Of a stretch of DNA of 64,000 nt, positions 54,254 to 63,587 are shown piece after piece. The notes beneath the pieces were generated by a model. That model saw only the letters and a program-made list of their open reading frames with translations. It had not been told where the DNA came from and searched no databases. The stretch's first letter is position 1, and each line of letters opens with the position of its first letter. The translations under genes and the position numbers were made by a program. This DNA is from a virus: IMG/VR virus record IMGVR_UViG_3300017991_000013, positions 1-64,000 of that record, one strand, 5' to 3'.

Positions 54254-57088
54254 ATGAGTTCTCCCAAGGACCTAGATGTACGCAAGCTGCTCGATCACTT
54301 CGGGATCGAGTACGAGGAACGTGGCGACGGCGAGCTACGTGTGCTGTGCGCGTTCCACGCGGACGAGAACCCGTCGTGTCAGATCAACGTAGAGAAGAAG
54401 GCGTTCTTCTGTTACACCTGCGAGGCGAAGGGCGACGTCATCAACTACATCGCTGGCCGCATGAACACGACGCGGCCGACGATAATCAAGGAGCTAGAAC
54501 TAGAGGGCTGGGTCGGTCGGTTCATCTCGCAGAAGATGGTCGAGAAGTGGCACCAAGCTCTGCTCAAGACACAGCCCTACCTCGAGGCACTCAAGAAGAA
54601 GGGCATCAGTAAAGAGACCATCGACCGCTACTCGCTCGGCGTCAACCGACAGCGGATCACGATCCCGATCTACGACGACGCCAAGAACATCGTCAATGTA
54701 CGGCAGTACTCACCGAACCCGAAGGACGCTCGCCACAAGGTAATCAACTACAAGGGCTTCGGTGGTCGGCGGCTCTACCCGTACGAGGCTTTGGCGGACC
54801 AGGAAATCTGGATCACCGAGGGCGAGTTGAAGGCCCTGCTGTTGCGCGAGCGTGGGTTCAACGCCATGTGTGCGACGGGTGGAGCTGGCACGTGGGCGAT
54901 GGAGTGGAACGATCTCTTCGCCAAGAAGGACGTCGTCCTCTGCTACGACATCGACGACGCGGGGATCAAGGGCGCGAACCGAGTGGCGCGGTGTCTATAC
55001 CCGACCGCCAAGTCCGTGACCCTCGTGGTGCTGCCGATAGACCGCAAGGAGTTCCCGAAGGGCGACGTAACCGACTGGCTCGTCGACCTCAATCACACCG
55101 CCGAAGACCTGCGCGAACTACAGGGCAACTCGCAGCAGTGGTCGCCCGCACTCTTCCGCCGAGAGAACGAGGAGGAAGAGGACGAAGAGGTGACCCCGGT
55201 TCACCTGTCCCAGTCGTCGCTGGCGAAGTGGCATGGCAAGCGGGTCGAGACCGAGGCGCTGGTCTCCGCGAAGGACACCGCGCCCTACATCATCCCCGCC
55301 GAGATCGAGGTCGTGTGCCAGCGGGACAGCGGCAACATCTGTCTGGTCTGCCCCGTGGCTGGGTTCGAACCCGGGGAGACCTTGAAGATCGGTCCGACGA
55401 ATCCAGTGGTCCTCGAACTCGTCGGCATCTCAACCGACCAGCAGGAGCGAGCCATGAAGAAGGCCGCCGGCGTTCCGCGTTCCTGCTCGCAGTGTATCTT
55501 CAAGGCCAAGAAGTCGATGAACATCGAAGAGCTTCGACTGATCCCACAACTCAAGATCGCCACGCAGGAAACAGACCACGTGGTGCGGCGAGCGTTCTAC
55601 GTCGGCCACGGGATCGAGACCAACACCGCGTACATGCTTCGCTCCAAGGTGATCCCCGAACCACAGTCGCAGTACGCGACGTTGCTGACCTACGAGGCGG
55701 AAGCGTCGGTGGACTCGTTGTCGACCTTCAAGCTGACCCGCGAACTCAAGACGAAGCTCAAGCTGTTCCAGCCAAAGGAGTGGACGCTCACAGGGTTGCG
55801 GGTCAAGCTCGACCAAATCTACGAGGACCTCGAAGCGAACGTGACCCACATCTACATGCGGCGAGACCTCCACGTGTTCTACGATCTCGTCTACCACTCG
55901 GTCCTCTACATCCGGTTCCAAGGTCAGCCGATCAAGGGCTGGGTCGAGGGGCTCGTGGTGGGCGACAGCGGGCAGGGAAAGTCCGAGGCCATCAAGCACC
56001 TCATGAACCACTACGGCCTCGGTGAGAAGATCGACGCGAAGGGCGCGAGCGTAGCGGGACTGCTCGGCGGGCTGCAAGAGACAGCCAAGCGGTGGTTCGT
56101 GTCGTGGGGTGTCATCACCCTCAACGACCGACGACTCGTGGTGCTCGAAGAAATCAAGGGCATGCACCAAGAGGTCATCGCCAAGCTAACCGACATGCGG
56201 TCCAGCGGGATCGCAGAGGTGAGCAAGGTAGAGAAGGCAAAGACGAACGCCCGCACTCGACTCGTCTGGATCAGTAACCCGAGGTCCGACGATCAGGTGA
56301 TGTCGTACAACTTCGGGATCACCGCGGTCCGCGAACTGATCGGTTCGCTCGAAGACGTACGCCGCTTCGACATGGCCATCATGTTGGCCAGCGGTGAGGT
56401 CGACCGCAAGGTCCTCAACCTCCGAACGGGTGATCGACCCACGGCAGAGCACACGTACACCCACGAGTTGTGTCAATCGCTGGTGCTGTGGACGTGGAGC
56501 CGGAAGCTCGAAGACGTGCAGCTTACCGAGGAGGCGGAGGAACTGCTGCTCAAGGAATCGAGCCGCATGGGGAAGGAGTACTCCGCCACGATCCCGCTCG
56601 TGGAAGCGGCGGACCAGCGGCTCAAGCTGTTGCGGCTCTCGGCAGCGTGCGCGGCGCGGACCTTCTCCACGGAGGACGGGCAGACATTGCTGGTTCGGAA
56701 GTGCCACGTCGAGTACGTGGTGGAGTTCCTCGACCGAATCTACGACAGCCCCGCCATGGGTTACCGAGACTACTCGAAGAACCTCGCGGGCGAGAAGCAA
56801 CTGCGGGACGCCGATCAGGTCGAGGCGATCCTCAACGAGTTGCCGCACCAGAAGGACGCGATCCAATCCATGCTCGAAGCACCGGGCATGACCGCGACCG
56901 ACATGATGGACTGGGCGGAGATGGACAAGGATACCGCGCGAGAGTTTATCGGCGGCTTGGTCCGCAAGAACGCGTTGAAGCGTGGCCGTCGGTACTACGT
57001 GAAGACGCCGGCGTTCATCGCCATGCTCCGACGAATCTCTAACAACGGGGAACTATCCAACGAGGCCCCAGCGGAGGTAGAGTTCTAA
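54254..57088 (+). CDS. Toprim primase fused to MCM-like AAA+ helicase, 944 aa
   Basis: Replicative primase-helicase. The CHC2-type zinc site is C32, H35, C53, C56. The Toprim catalytic residues are E189-G-E191 in WITEGELKAL and D232-I-D-D in CYDIDDAG. The middle has an OB-like region with cysteine pairs (VVCQRDSGNICLVCPV; CSQC). The motor is AAA+/MCM-like: Walker A GDSGQGKSE at 570-578, Walker B LVVLEEIKG near 630, sensor TRLVWISNPR, and EDVRRFDMAIML with the arginine finger. The C-terminus is a winged-helix-like ATDMMDWAEMDKD...VRKNAL. ATG at 54254. Confidence 0.85.
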   Translation: MSSPKDLDVRKLLDHFGIEYEERGDGELRVLCAFHADENPSCQINVEKKAFFCYTCEAKGDVINYIAGRMNTTRPTIIKELELEGWVGRFISQKMVEKWHQALLKTQPYLEALKKKGISKETIDRYSLGVNRQRITIPIYDDAKNIVNVRQYSPNPKDARHKVINYKGFGGRRLYPYEALADQEIWITEGELKALLLRERGFNAMCATGGAGTWAMEWNDLFAKKDVVLCYDIDDAGIKGANRVARCLYPTAKSVTLVVLPIDRKEFPKGDVTDWLVDLNHTAEDLRELQGNSQQWSPALFRRENEEEEDEEVTPVHLSQSSLAKWHGKRVETEALVSAKDTAPYIIPAEIEVVCQRDSGNICLVCPVAGFEPGETLKIGPTNPVVLELVGISTDQQERAMKKAAGVPRSCSQCIFKAKKSMNIEELRLIPQLKIATQETDHVVRRAFYVGHGIETNTAYMLRSKVIPEPQSQYATLLTYEAEASVDSLSTFKLTRELKTKLKLFQPKEWTLTGLRVKLDQIYEDLEANVTHIYMRRDLHVFYDLVYHSVLYIRFQGQPIKGWVEGLVVGDSGQGKSEAIKHLMNHYGLGEKIDAKGASVAGLLGGLQETAKRWFVSWGVITLNDRRLVVLEEIKGMHQEVIAKLTDMRSSGIAEVSKVEKAKTNARTRLVWISNPRSDDQVMSYNFGITAVRELIGSLEDVRRFDMAIMLASGEVDRKVLNLRTGDRPTAEHTYTHELCQSLVLWTWSRKLEDVQLTEEAEELLLKESSRMGKEYSATIPLVEAADQRLKLLRLSAACAARTFSTEDGQTLLVRKCHVEYVVEFLDRIYDSPAMGYRDYSKNLAGEKQLRDADQVEAILNELPHQKDAIQSMLEAPGMTATDMMDWAEMDKDTAREFIGGLVRKNALKRGRRYYVKTPAFIAMLRRISNNGELSNEAPAEVEF

Positions 57089-58134
57089 TGAAGGTCGCAC
57101 ACCTCAACGATGACTTCTTCCACAAGGTGTGGGCGAACGGCGCGATCCCCTCGCGGACGCGGCGGTTGTTCCCCGAACAGCAGGTGCTTCGGTTCTCCGA
57201 GATCGAGAACTCCGACGAGCCGCTGTATTGCACCGAGTTCCCCTACCTCTGCGAGGCGACGGAAGCTCGCGTGCTCAAGGTCGTAGAGTTTCTGCGAGCC
57301 TACCGCGGGGTGACCGTCGTGACCTTCTGCCAAGACGCCCTGCCACCGTGGCACGACAAGAAGAAGGGCGCGCTGGTCTTCGACAAGGTGCTGGCTCTCA
57401 GTCCGAAGAACCACCCGAGCCTCACCAACATCGTGGGCCCGTGGTATCGCGTGCCACCGCAGTTCGAGTACTGCGAGCGGTACTACGAGAACCGCGACAT
57501 CGACCTGCTCTACCTCGGTCGATGCGAGAACCGCAAGAACCCGCGGTGGGTAGCGGAGGCCCTGCTCAACGTTCACCTCAACGACGGGTCGACCTTCATG
57601 AAGTTGGCCCAGAGGTCGCTGGCGGGTGCGAAGATGTACGAGTACTCCGACCTCTTCGGGTTGCCGCTGGAGAAGGACACGACGAGAGGGCGCGTCGAGG
57701 AACTGCTCGGCCGCTCGAAGTTCCTGCTCTCCCCGACCAACTGGGGAGTGGGCGAGTACGACGGGTTAGAGAACGCGGTGCTGGAGGCGATCGTCTGCGG
57801 GTGCGCCCCGATCCTTCACCCGCATTGGTGCACCGGGGTCTACGAAGATTACCCGCTCCAGCTTCGGTCGATCCAAGAGGCGAAGGAGTTCGAGGTGCCC
57901 GACGAGGCTGCGTACAGAGACGCGCTCGACTTCATGGCCGACGTGCCGGAGCCGATGCACTCGACCCGCCCGCCCGGGGTGCTGCGGGAGAAGCTGGACC
58001 AAGCGGTGGACGACGTGTACTTTGATCGAGGGGCGAGGCAACAGAGGTGCGACGACTACGTGGCGTGGGTCAAGACGGGCGAGTACAAGCGCCGTCGCCG
58101 CGCGGGTGACTGGGAGATACCGGATGTCGGGTAA
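57088..58134 (+). CDS. Glycosyltransferase, GT-B type, 348 aa
   Basis: Transfers a sugar from a nucleotide donor. The C-terminal lobe shows the retaining GT4-like signature FLLSPTNWGVGEYDGLENAV and LEAIVCGCAPILHP (E-x7-E region, near residues 211-250), preceded by IDLLYLGRCENRKNPRWVAEAL, a typical donor-binding strand. The N-terminal lobe starts HLNDDFFHKVWANGAI. ATG overlaps the primase stop (TAATG). It sits among replication genes rather than tail genes, so a DNA-base acceptor is a remote option and a glycan acceptor the usual one. Confidence 0.7.
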   Translation: MKVAHLNDDFFHKVWANGAIPSRTRRLFPEQQVLRFSEIENSDEPLYCTEFPYLCEATEARVLKVVEFLRAYRGVTVVTFCQDALPPWHDKKKGALVFDKVLALSPKNHPSLTNIVGPWYRVPPQFEYCERYYENRDIDLLYLGRCENRKNPRWVAEALLNVHLNDGSTFMKLAQRSLAGAKMYEYSDLFGLPLEKDTTRGRVEELLGRSKFLLSPTNWGVGEYDGLENAVLEAIVCGCAPILHPHWCTGVYEDYPLQLRSIQEAKEFEVPDEAAYRDALDFMADVPEPMHSTRPPGVLREKLDQAVDDVYFDRGARQQRCDDYVAWVKTGEYKRRRRAGDWEIPDVG

Positions 58135-59038
58135 GCGGATCGCGGTACTGGGGATGTCGTTCCCCGCTCGGGTGGTCGGGCGAGAGCTAGAACTCGAAGG
58201 CCACGAGGTGATCTACTACGGGGACGACCGAGGCACTGGTCAGTTCAAGCGACACGGTCCGCGATACCTCTGGCTCTGCAACGACGTGCGACTCTTCTTT
58301 GGACCCTACGTGAAGCTGATCCCTCAGCGGGTCGAGGTCAAGTGGTGGAACGGTCACGAGGTCACGACGCGCCACACGCTCGAAGAGGTCTACGCCTACA
58401 ACGTGAAGACCCGCGGGCGTCAACGACCGCACGCGCCCTGCGAGGGACAGACGAACTTCCTGTCGGTGCTCGGTGGCTGGAACCTACTGGACAGCAGACT
58501 CAAGCCGCGCAAGTCAAAGGGCTTTGCCATCGCCATCTTCCCCACGGAGATTGGCTGGCGCGTGGTCAACGAGGGCAAGAAGGCGGAGGCGGTCGACGGC
58601 ATCGTGACCTCGCTCCACTATCAGGTCTTCGGGAAGCTGACGCAGTACTACCGCGCCGACTTCCCGAGGGTGGGGACACGACCGATCAAGGTCTACTATC
58701 ACTACGCGAGAGAGCACACGCCCGACATGGGCTTGCCGCTGCTCAACGCGAACATGCTGGTGTACTCGGGTCGAGAAGAGGACCCGTGGTTTCGCTGGAG
58801 CTACGACGGCGAGGTCTACATCTTGGAGAGCCGAGAGAGGTTGCCCGGCAACTGGGACCTCGTGGAGAGTTCGGTCTCCAAGATACTCGACGCGACGAGC
58901 GACCTGTACTACCCCGAGGGTGTCTTCCCCGTCGGTCGGTGGGCAGAGGGCAAAGAGGACCTGCTGGTCCACGAGGTGATCGAGAGGAGAGAGAAGTATG
59001 TCGAGCAGGTGGAACGAGGCCTGGGCTTACCAGCGTAG
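58124..59038 (+). CDS. Rossmann-fold oxidoreductase-like protein, 304 aa
   Basis: The start KRIAVLGMSFPARVVGRELE and LEGHEVIYYGDD has the beta-alpha-beta dinucleotide-binding pattern, though with a substituted glycine motif (G-M-S-F-P-A). FLSVLGGWNLLDS and IAIFPTEIGWRVVNEGKK follow, and the end is helical. It could be a UDP-sugar mutase or amino-oxidase relative working with the glycosyltransferase upstream. The altered loop makes cofactor use uncertain. ATG at 58124 with GGGAGATACCGG upstream. Confidence 0.5.
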   Translation: MSGKRIAVLGMSFPARVVGRELELEGHEVIYYGDDRGTGQFKRHGPRYLWLCNDVRLFFGPYVKLIPQRVEVKWWNGHEVTTRHTLEEVYAYNVKTRGRQRPHAPCEGQTNFLSVLGGWNLLDSRLKPRKSKGFAIAIFPTEIGWRVVNEGKKAEAVDGIVTSLHYQVFGKLTQYYRADFPRVGTRPIKVYYHYAREHTPDMGLPLLNANMLVYSGREEDPWFRWSYDGEVYILESRERLPGNWDLVESSVSKILDATSDLYYPEGVFPVGRWAEGKEDLLVHEVIERREKYVEQVERGLGLPA

Positions 59039-59843
59039 GTTCATGCAGTCGGAGGTCGAGCGGATCGGCCGACTGCCGCTGAACGAAGCGCACCGACGAC
59101 TCTGCTTGCACCTCACCTCTGAGGTCGCGGAGCTACTCGACTGCGTGGACTGGAAACTGCACGCGAGGGAGAAGCCGCCCGACCACTACGCGGTGATCGA
59201 AGAGTGCGTGGACGTCTGGAAGTTTCTGATGGACGTGCTCTACATCCACAACGTCACCGACGACGAGTTCCTCGATGTCTTCGAGCAGAAGTCTGTCGTG
59301 GTCGAGAACCGCATGGCCATCGAGCGCCTCAAGAAGTTGTACGACGGGAGCTTTCAGACCCCGTTGTTCATCTCGGACCTCGACGGCGTGCTCGCGGACC
59401 GCGACGAGTCGATGCTCGCCTATGTCAACGATCGGTTCGTGCGCGACTTCAAGTCGGTCGACGAGATGCGACAGACCATCTCGGCCAACGAGTACCACGA
59501 GATGAAGGACGACTGGTACGAGAGCGGCGGGTTCGAGAAGGTCGAGGTGATCGAAGAGCAGGCCGCGATCTTCCGCGAGGCCCCGGGCTTGCGAATGATC
59601 TGTACCTCGCGGGACGTAGACCGCTACCCGCAGTTAGCGTACCAGACAATCGAGTGGGTGAAGACCCACTTCGGCAACGCGATCACCGGCGTGGTGTTCG
59701 CGAAGGAGAAGGACAAGGCGTTGTGGTGGGTGCCGCGAGAGGGCACCGTGGCAGTGGACGACGAGGAAGACCTCTCGCGTGTCTGCACCTATTACCGCAG
59801 CTGGACAGAGGAGGTACTACATGCCACCGAACAGCAAGGTTGA
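58998..59843 (+). CDS. dUTPase/MazG-like NTP-pyrophosphatase fused to a HAD phosphatase, 281 aa
   Basis: Residues 1-110 are an all-alpha NTP pyrophosphatase: LTSEVAELLD (E..E) and HYAVIEECVDVWKFLMDVLY (E-E-x-x-D), the pattern of dimeric dUTPases and MazG-like enzymes that hydrolyse (d)NTP to (d)NMP. Residues about 122-275 are a HAD phosphatase: D127-L-D129-G-V, a motif II-like T in MICTSRDV, and VAVDDEEDLSR. Together they could convert dUTP or another NTP to nucleoside plus phosphate. ATG overlaps the preceding gene by 41 nt. Confidence 0.75.
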   Translation: MSSRWNEAWAYQRRFMQSEVERIGRLPLNEAHRRLCLHLTSEVAELLDCVDWKLHAREKPPDHYAVIEECVDVWKFLMDVLYIHNVTDDEFLDVFEQKSVVVENRMAIERLKKLYDGSFQTPLFISDLDGVLADRDESMLAYVNDRFVRDFKSVDEMRQTISANEYHEMKDDWYESGGFEKVEVIEEQAAIFREAPGLRMICTSRDVDRYPQLAYQTIEWVKTHFGNAITGVVFAKEKDKALWWVPREGTVAVDDEEDLSRVCTYYRSWTEEVLHATEQQG

Positions 59844-60747
59844 GAAGTTCGTGTCGCCCTTCGTGGGGCGGCGGGGTCAAGCGCCGATCACACGGGTCCG
59901 CCCGTTGGAGTCGGCGCTCACGGTCAAGGTGCTCGCGGGTCCGTCACCCGAGCAGGTCGCTGCGAAGTTCGGACCGACGCACGCGGCTCACGCGCTCGCC
60001 GTGCCCGAGCCGAGCGCCGAGGTCTTGAAGGACCTCAAGCTCTTGTTCCAGGGCAAGGGTCTCTGGCAGATGCTGGAGATGTTGGAGTTCGACCTGTTGA
60101 TCGAAGGGTGCTCGCGTATCTTCACGCACCAGTTGGTCCGCACGAGGATCGGCGTCACCTTCTCGCAGCAGGGAACGGGCGACGGCGACTGCCGCCACAT
60201 GGACCTCGTGATGCCGAGCGCGTACCCGGGTCCCGCGCAACAGCGAGCCATCGCGGCGGCGCTGAACTCGAAGCTCGCGTACGTCGACCTGGTCGATGGC
60301 TACCACGTGCCGGAGCAGGACGCGCGCTACCTTCTGCCGCACTGCCTCGGCACCTTCATCTACATGCACGCGAACCTCGCTTGCCTCAGCGGGCTCTACA
60401 AGAAGCGGACGTGCGTGATGACCCAGGCGTGGGAGACCCACCTCTTCGCGGAGAAGCTCAAGGCCGCGCTGGTCAAGCACAGCCCGTGGACCGCCGCGCT
60501 CTTCGGCAACCCCTGCGAGTCGGGCAACTGCTGGTACCAGAACGCGAAGGACACGCCGTTCGCGGTCAGCCACCTGTGGCGGCCGGATGAGGATCACGAC
60601 GGGTTCGAGTGGAACCCGGCGTCCTTCTTCTATGGCGACCACGAGGAGTGCTCGACGTCTTACCCGGTCGACGTGCAGTACTACAAGGCCGACGACCCCT
60701 GCTCGAAGAGGGAGTGGCAGACGCTCTGGGATGAGTATACTGCTTGA
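59821..60747 (+). CDS. thyX: Divergent FAD-dependent thymidylate synthase (ThyX-like), 308 aa
   Basis: Probably makes dTMP from dUMP using FAD and folate. THQLVRTRIGVTFSQQGTGDGD aligns with the ThyX signature region, but R-T-R replaces the usual R-H-R. DARYLLPHCLGTFIYMHANLACLSGLYKKR matches the second motif, followed by CVMTQAWETHLFAEKL. The N-terminal 90 residues and the insert after residue 250 are extra. ATG at 59821 with GAGGAGGTACTAC. Next to dUTPase-like and kinase genes, it fits a thymidylate pathway; the missing H leaves activity or product open. Confidence 0.78.
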   Translation: MPPNSKVEKFVSPFVGRRGQAPITRVRPLESALTVKVLAGPSPEQVAAKFGPTHAAHALAVPEPSAEVLKDLKLLFQGKGLWQMLEMLEFDLLIEGCSRIFTHQLVRTRIGVTFSQQGTGDGDCRHMDLVMPSAYPGPAQQRAIAAALNSKLAYVDLVDGYHVPEQDARYLLPHCLGTFIYMHANLACLSGLYKKRTCVMTQAWETHLFAEKLKAALVKHSPWTAALFGNPCESGNCWYQNAKDTPFAVSHLWRPDEDHDGFEWNPASFFYGDHEECSTSYPVDVQYYKADDPCSKREWQTLWDEYTA

Positions 60748-61666
60748 GGGACCAGACAGGTCGGGGAAGACTACCCTAGCAGAGAAGCTGGTGGGGAGGG
60801 GATGGCGTTCGGTTACGCCCCTCCCCACCGCGCGTGCGCGTGCTCACGCCTTCGCGGTGTACATGGGTCAGTCGCGAAAGCCGCACGCGGTGATCGACCG
60901 AGGGTGGGTAACGGAGGTCGTGTACTCTAGGGCGCTGAGTCGCGAGCCCGCCCTCGGTTACCACCACCAGTGGTGCCTCTCGTTGGAGGCGGCTACCCAC
61001 GGGTTGGTCACTCACTTCCTCGACCCGACCCTCGCGGTGCTCGAACGCCGCTGGGTAGAACAGCCGAACGTAACGCGAGAGCAGTGGTTGAGGGTGATCG
61101 ACGAGTACCGCAAGTGGCTGGACGAGGAGGCGTGGTTCTGGCACGGCTACCTGCACCAAGTGGTCAAGGTGACCGAGCCCGACCTCAGCGACATGTCCGA
61201 GAGCGCCGAGGCAATGGAGGCTGTTTCGGAAGAGGCGCACCTGCGCGAGTCTTGGGGCGCGCCCGTTCCGAAGCTGCTTCTAGTGGGAGAGCGTCCGAAC
61301 CCCAACAAGGTGTGCGCGAACGCGAACTACGTTAGGCCGCTCATGCCGCGCAACGCTGGGGAGGGCGGGGCTTACCTCTTTCGAGCGTTGGGGTCAGTGG
61401 GCCTCTGCCCTCACGAGGTCCACCTCTGCAACGCCTACCGCTCAGATAGCCAGCCCGAGAAGGTGCGACACCTGTGGGAGAAGCTGATGCGGCCGCCGAT
61501 CGTCACGCTCGGCAAGGTAGCCGACGAGGCGTTGCTGGACCGAGACCTACCGCACGGCGCGGTAGATCACCCGCAGTACAAGCGCCGCTTCGAGTCGGGG
61601 CTGGAAGAACTCTACGGACTGGAGATAATGGATGCTGGTAACCTCAATCGAACAACTTCCAACTGA
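60731..61666 (+). CDS. Deoxynucleotide (thymidylate-type) kinase fused to a uracil-DNA-glycosylase-like domain, 311 aa
   Basis: Residues 1-165 are a P-loop kinase: LLEGPDRSGKTTLAEKLVGR (residues 4-23), an RGW substrate motif, VIDRGWVTEVVYSRAL, and a lid-like REQWLRVIDEYRKW. Residues about 178-311 resemble the uracil-DNA glycosylase fold: KLLLVGERPNPNKVCAN, GGAYLFRALGSVGL, VHLCNAYR, PPIVTLGKVADEALL, and a DHPQY end. ATG overlaps the ThyX stop. Such a fusion could phosphorylate a nucleotide and act on the same base in DNA; it lies directly before the polymerase. Confidence 0.72.
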   Translation: MSILLEGPDRSGKTTLAEKLVGRGWRSVTPLPTARARAHAFAVYMGQSRKPHAVIDRGWVTEVVYSRALSREPALGYHHQWCLSLEAATHGLVTHFLDPTLAVLERRWVEQPNVTREQWLRVIDEYRKWLDEEAWFWHGYLHQVVKVTEPDLSDMSESAEAMEAVSEEAHLRESWGAPVPKLLLVGERPNPNKVCANANYVRPLMPRNAGEGGAYLFRALGSVGLCPHEVHLCNAYRSDSQPEKVRHLWEKLMRPPIVTLGKVADEALLDRDLPHGAVDHPQYKRRFESGLEELYGLEIMDAGNLNRTTSN

Positions 61667-63587
61667 CCTGCCAGAGTTCGTGCTCGACGTTGAGACCACG
61701 TCGTTCGACGACAAGCTCCCAGCCTTCAACCCGTGGGAGGGCTGCCGGATCGCAGGGATCGCGCTCGGCACACTCGAAGGTGACCACACGTGGTACATCC
61801 CCTATCGCCACCACTCGGGCGCTCAGAACGCGAGCGAAGAGAACCTGCCCCTCGAACCGGTACAGCGCTGGCTCCGCGACCTCTTCAAGAAGGCGGAGCG
61901 ATACGTCAACCACAACATCAAGTTCGACCAGCGGTTCATCCACTTCGAGGGCGCCGACGTGTTCGCGCCGAAGCGCAACGAGTGTACGATGGCGCTGGCG
62001 CGGCTGGTGCACAACGACCTGCCGCAGTACTCGCTGGAGTTCCTCGGTCAGAAGTATTGCGGCGAGGGCAAGGCACCGCTGGCCATCAAGGCCTACTTGA
62101 AGTCGATCAAGTCCAAGGACTTCGGGCGGGTGCCGCCGCGAGTGATGGGCAAGTACGCCGAGCAGGACGCGCGGCTCACCGCACTGCTGCGGCTCAAGCT
62201 CTTGGAGAAGCTGCCGTCGTGCTCGCTACCGATGTGGGACATCGAGTGCGCGGCGACCACCGAGCTGTTGCGGAACGAGATCGAGGGTGTTCGCCTCGAC
62301 GTGACGCTGATGAAGACCACGCAGCTTCGTATCCTGCGGCGGCTGCTCGAACTTAACTCAGCCATCAACGAGATAGCCGGACGAGAGATCGACCCGGGCA
62401 AGGAGTCGGAACTGACGGCGTTCCTCATCGGCGACCTCGGCATCGAGCCCAAGGCGTACACCGCCACGGGCCTGCCGCAGTGGAACAAGATGGCGTTCGT
62501 TCAGATGGAACACCCCGTCGGTCCGCTGCTCGCGGAGTACACCACGCTGATCCATCACATGCACACCTTCTTAGAGGGCTGGCTCAAGCGGACGCACGAG
62601 GGATTCCTTCACCCAGACTGGCGGCAAGCGGGCACCAAGACCGGGCGACTGTCCAGCAAGAACCCGAACATGCAGAACATCCCGCCGGAGGCTGAGGTCT
62701 ACCTGCTGCCCTACAACGACGACGACGTAATCATCACCTTCGATTACTCGCAGATCGAGTACCGCATCTTCGGGCACTACACGCAAGAGCCCGCGATCAT
62801 GGACGCGTACCTCAAGAACAAGGACACCGACTTCCATGGGATGCTCGCCGACATCTTGGGCGTCGAGCGGCAGTTTGCGAAGTCCCTCAACTTCGCCTTC
62901 ATCTATGGGATGGGCGAGAAGAAACTGCTGGACTCGTTGGCGGGGTTGCTGTCCATTCGAGCGGACGACGAGAACCTTAAGGAAAAGCTCCGCGCGTATA
63001 CGTACGCCTCGACCCTCAAGATCGCGGAACGCGCCAAGCAGTTAGACCTCTCCGACTTCTTGCAGATCGCCAAGAACATCTACAACGAGTACCACAAGAA
63101 GTTTCCGTCGATCAAGAAGTTCTCACGGGCGGTCTATGGCGCGGGGCGTCGACGCGGCTGGGTACGCAACCTGCTGGGCAGGGTCTACCAGGTTCCGAGG
63201 GTCGCCCCGCACAAGGCTGTGAACTGGCTGATCCAAGGGTCAGCGGCCGACGTCTTCAAGGAGCGCCTGTTCGTGGGCACCCTGCCAGACGTGCGGGCGA
63301 AGTTCGGTGCGCGGATGATCGCGAACGTTCACGACGAGATAGCGTTCTCGGTACCGCGTGAAGCGGCGGTCGAGTTCTACGACTACGCGGAACGGTCGCT
63401 GGAGGATTTTGAGTTGCGGATTCCGCTCTACGTTTCGGGCAAGGCTTCCGGGGCTTCTTGGGGACACTCGGTAAAGGTGAACGGTTCTGAGGAAATCGAG
63501 GTCGCCGTGAAGAAGTCACGGGAGATCGACGGCCCCACGGTCTTCGAGCTGGAGAAGGGCGTGACGAACATCGCAGCGGTATCATAA
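61632..63587 (+). CDS. polA: Family A DNA polymerase with 3'-5' exonuclease, 651 aa
   Basis: Replicative polymerase. The exonuclease is intact: FVLDVETTS (D-x-E), VNHNIKFDQRF and the YAEQDARLT (Y-x3-D) motifs. Polymerase motif A is ITFDYSQIEYRI near residue 373. Motif B is R-x3-K-x3-F-x3-Y-G in RQFAKSLNFAFIYG, with Phe at the E. coli F762 position and Ala after it. Motif C is ANVHDEIAF near residue 562. At 651 aa it is T7-like in size, without the thioredoxin-binding loop being obvious. ATG at 61632 overlaps the preceding gene by 35 nt. Confidence 0.93.
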   Translation: MLVTSIEQLPTDLPEFVLDVETTSFDDKLPAFNPWEGCRIAGIALGTLEGDHTWYIPYRHHSGAQNASEENLPLEPVQRWLRDLFKKAERYVNHNIKFDQRFIHFEGADVFAPKRNECTMALARLVHNDLPQYSLEFLGQKYCGEGKAPLAIKAYLKSIKSKDFGRVPPRVMGKYAEQDARLTALLRLKLLEKLPSCSLPMWDIECAATTELLRNEIEGVRLDVTLMKTTQLRILRRLLELNSAINEIAGREIDPGKESELTAFLIGDLGIEPKAYTATGLPQWNKMAFVQMEHPVGPLLAEYTTLIHHMHTFLEGWLKRTHEGFLHPDWRQAGTKTGRLSSKNPNMQNIPPEAEVYLLPYNDDDVIITFDYSQIEYRIFGHYTQEPAIMDAYLKNKDTDFHGMLADILGVERQFAKSLNFAFIYGMGEKKLLDSLAGLLSIRADDENLKEKLRAYTYASTLKIAERAKQLDLSDFLQIAKNIYNEYHKKFPSIKKFSRAVYGAGRRRGWVRNLLGRVYQVPRVAPHKAVNWLIQGSAADVFKERLFVGTLPDVRAKFGARMIANVHDEIAFSVPREAAVEFYDYAERSLEDFELRIPLYVSGKASGASWGHSVKVNGSEEIEVAVKKSREIDGPTVFELEKGVTNIAAVS

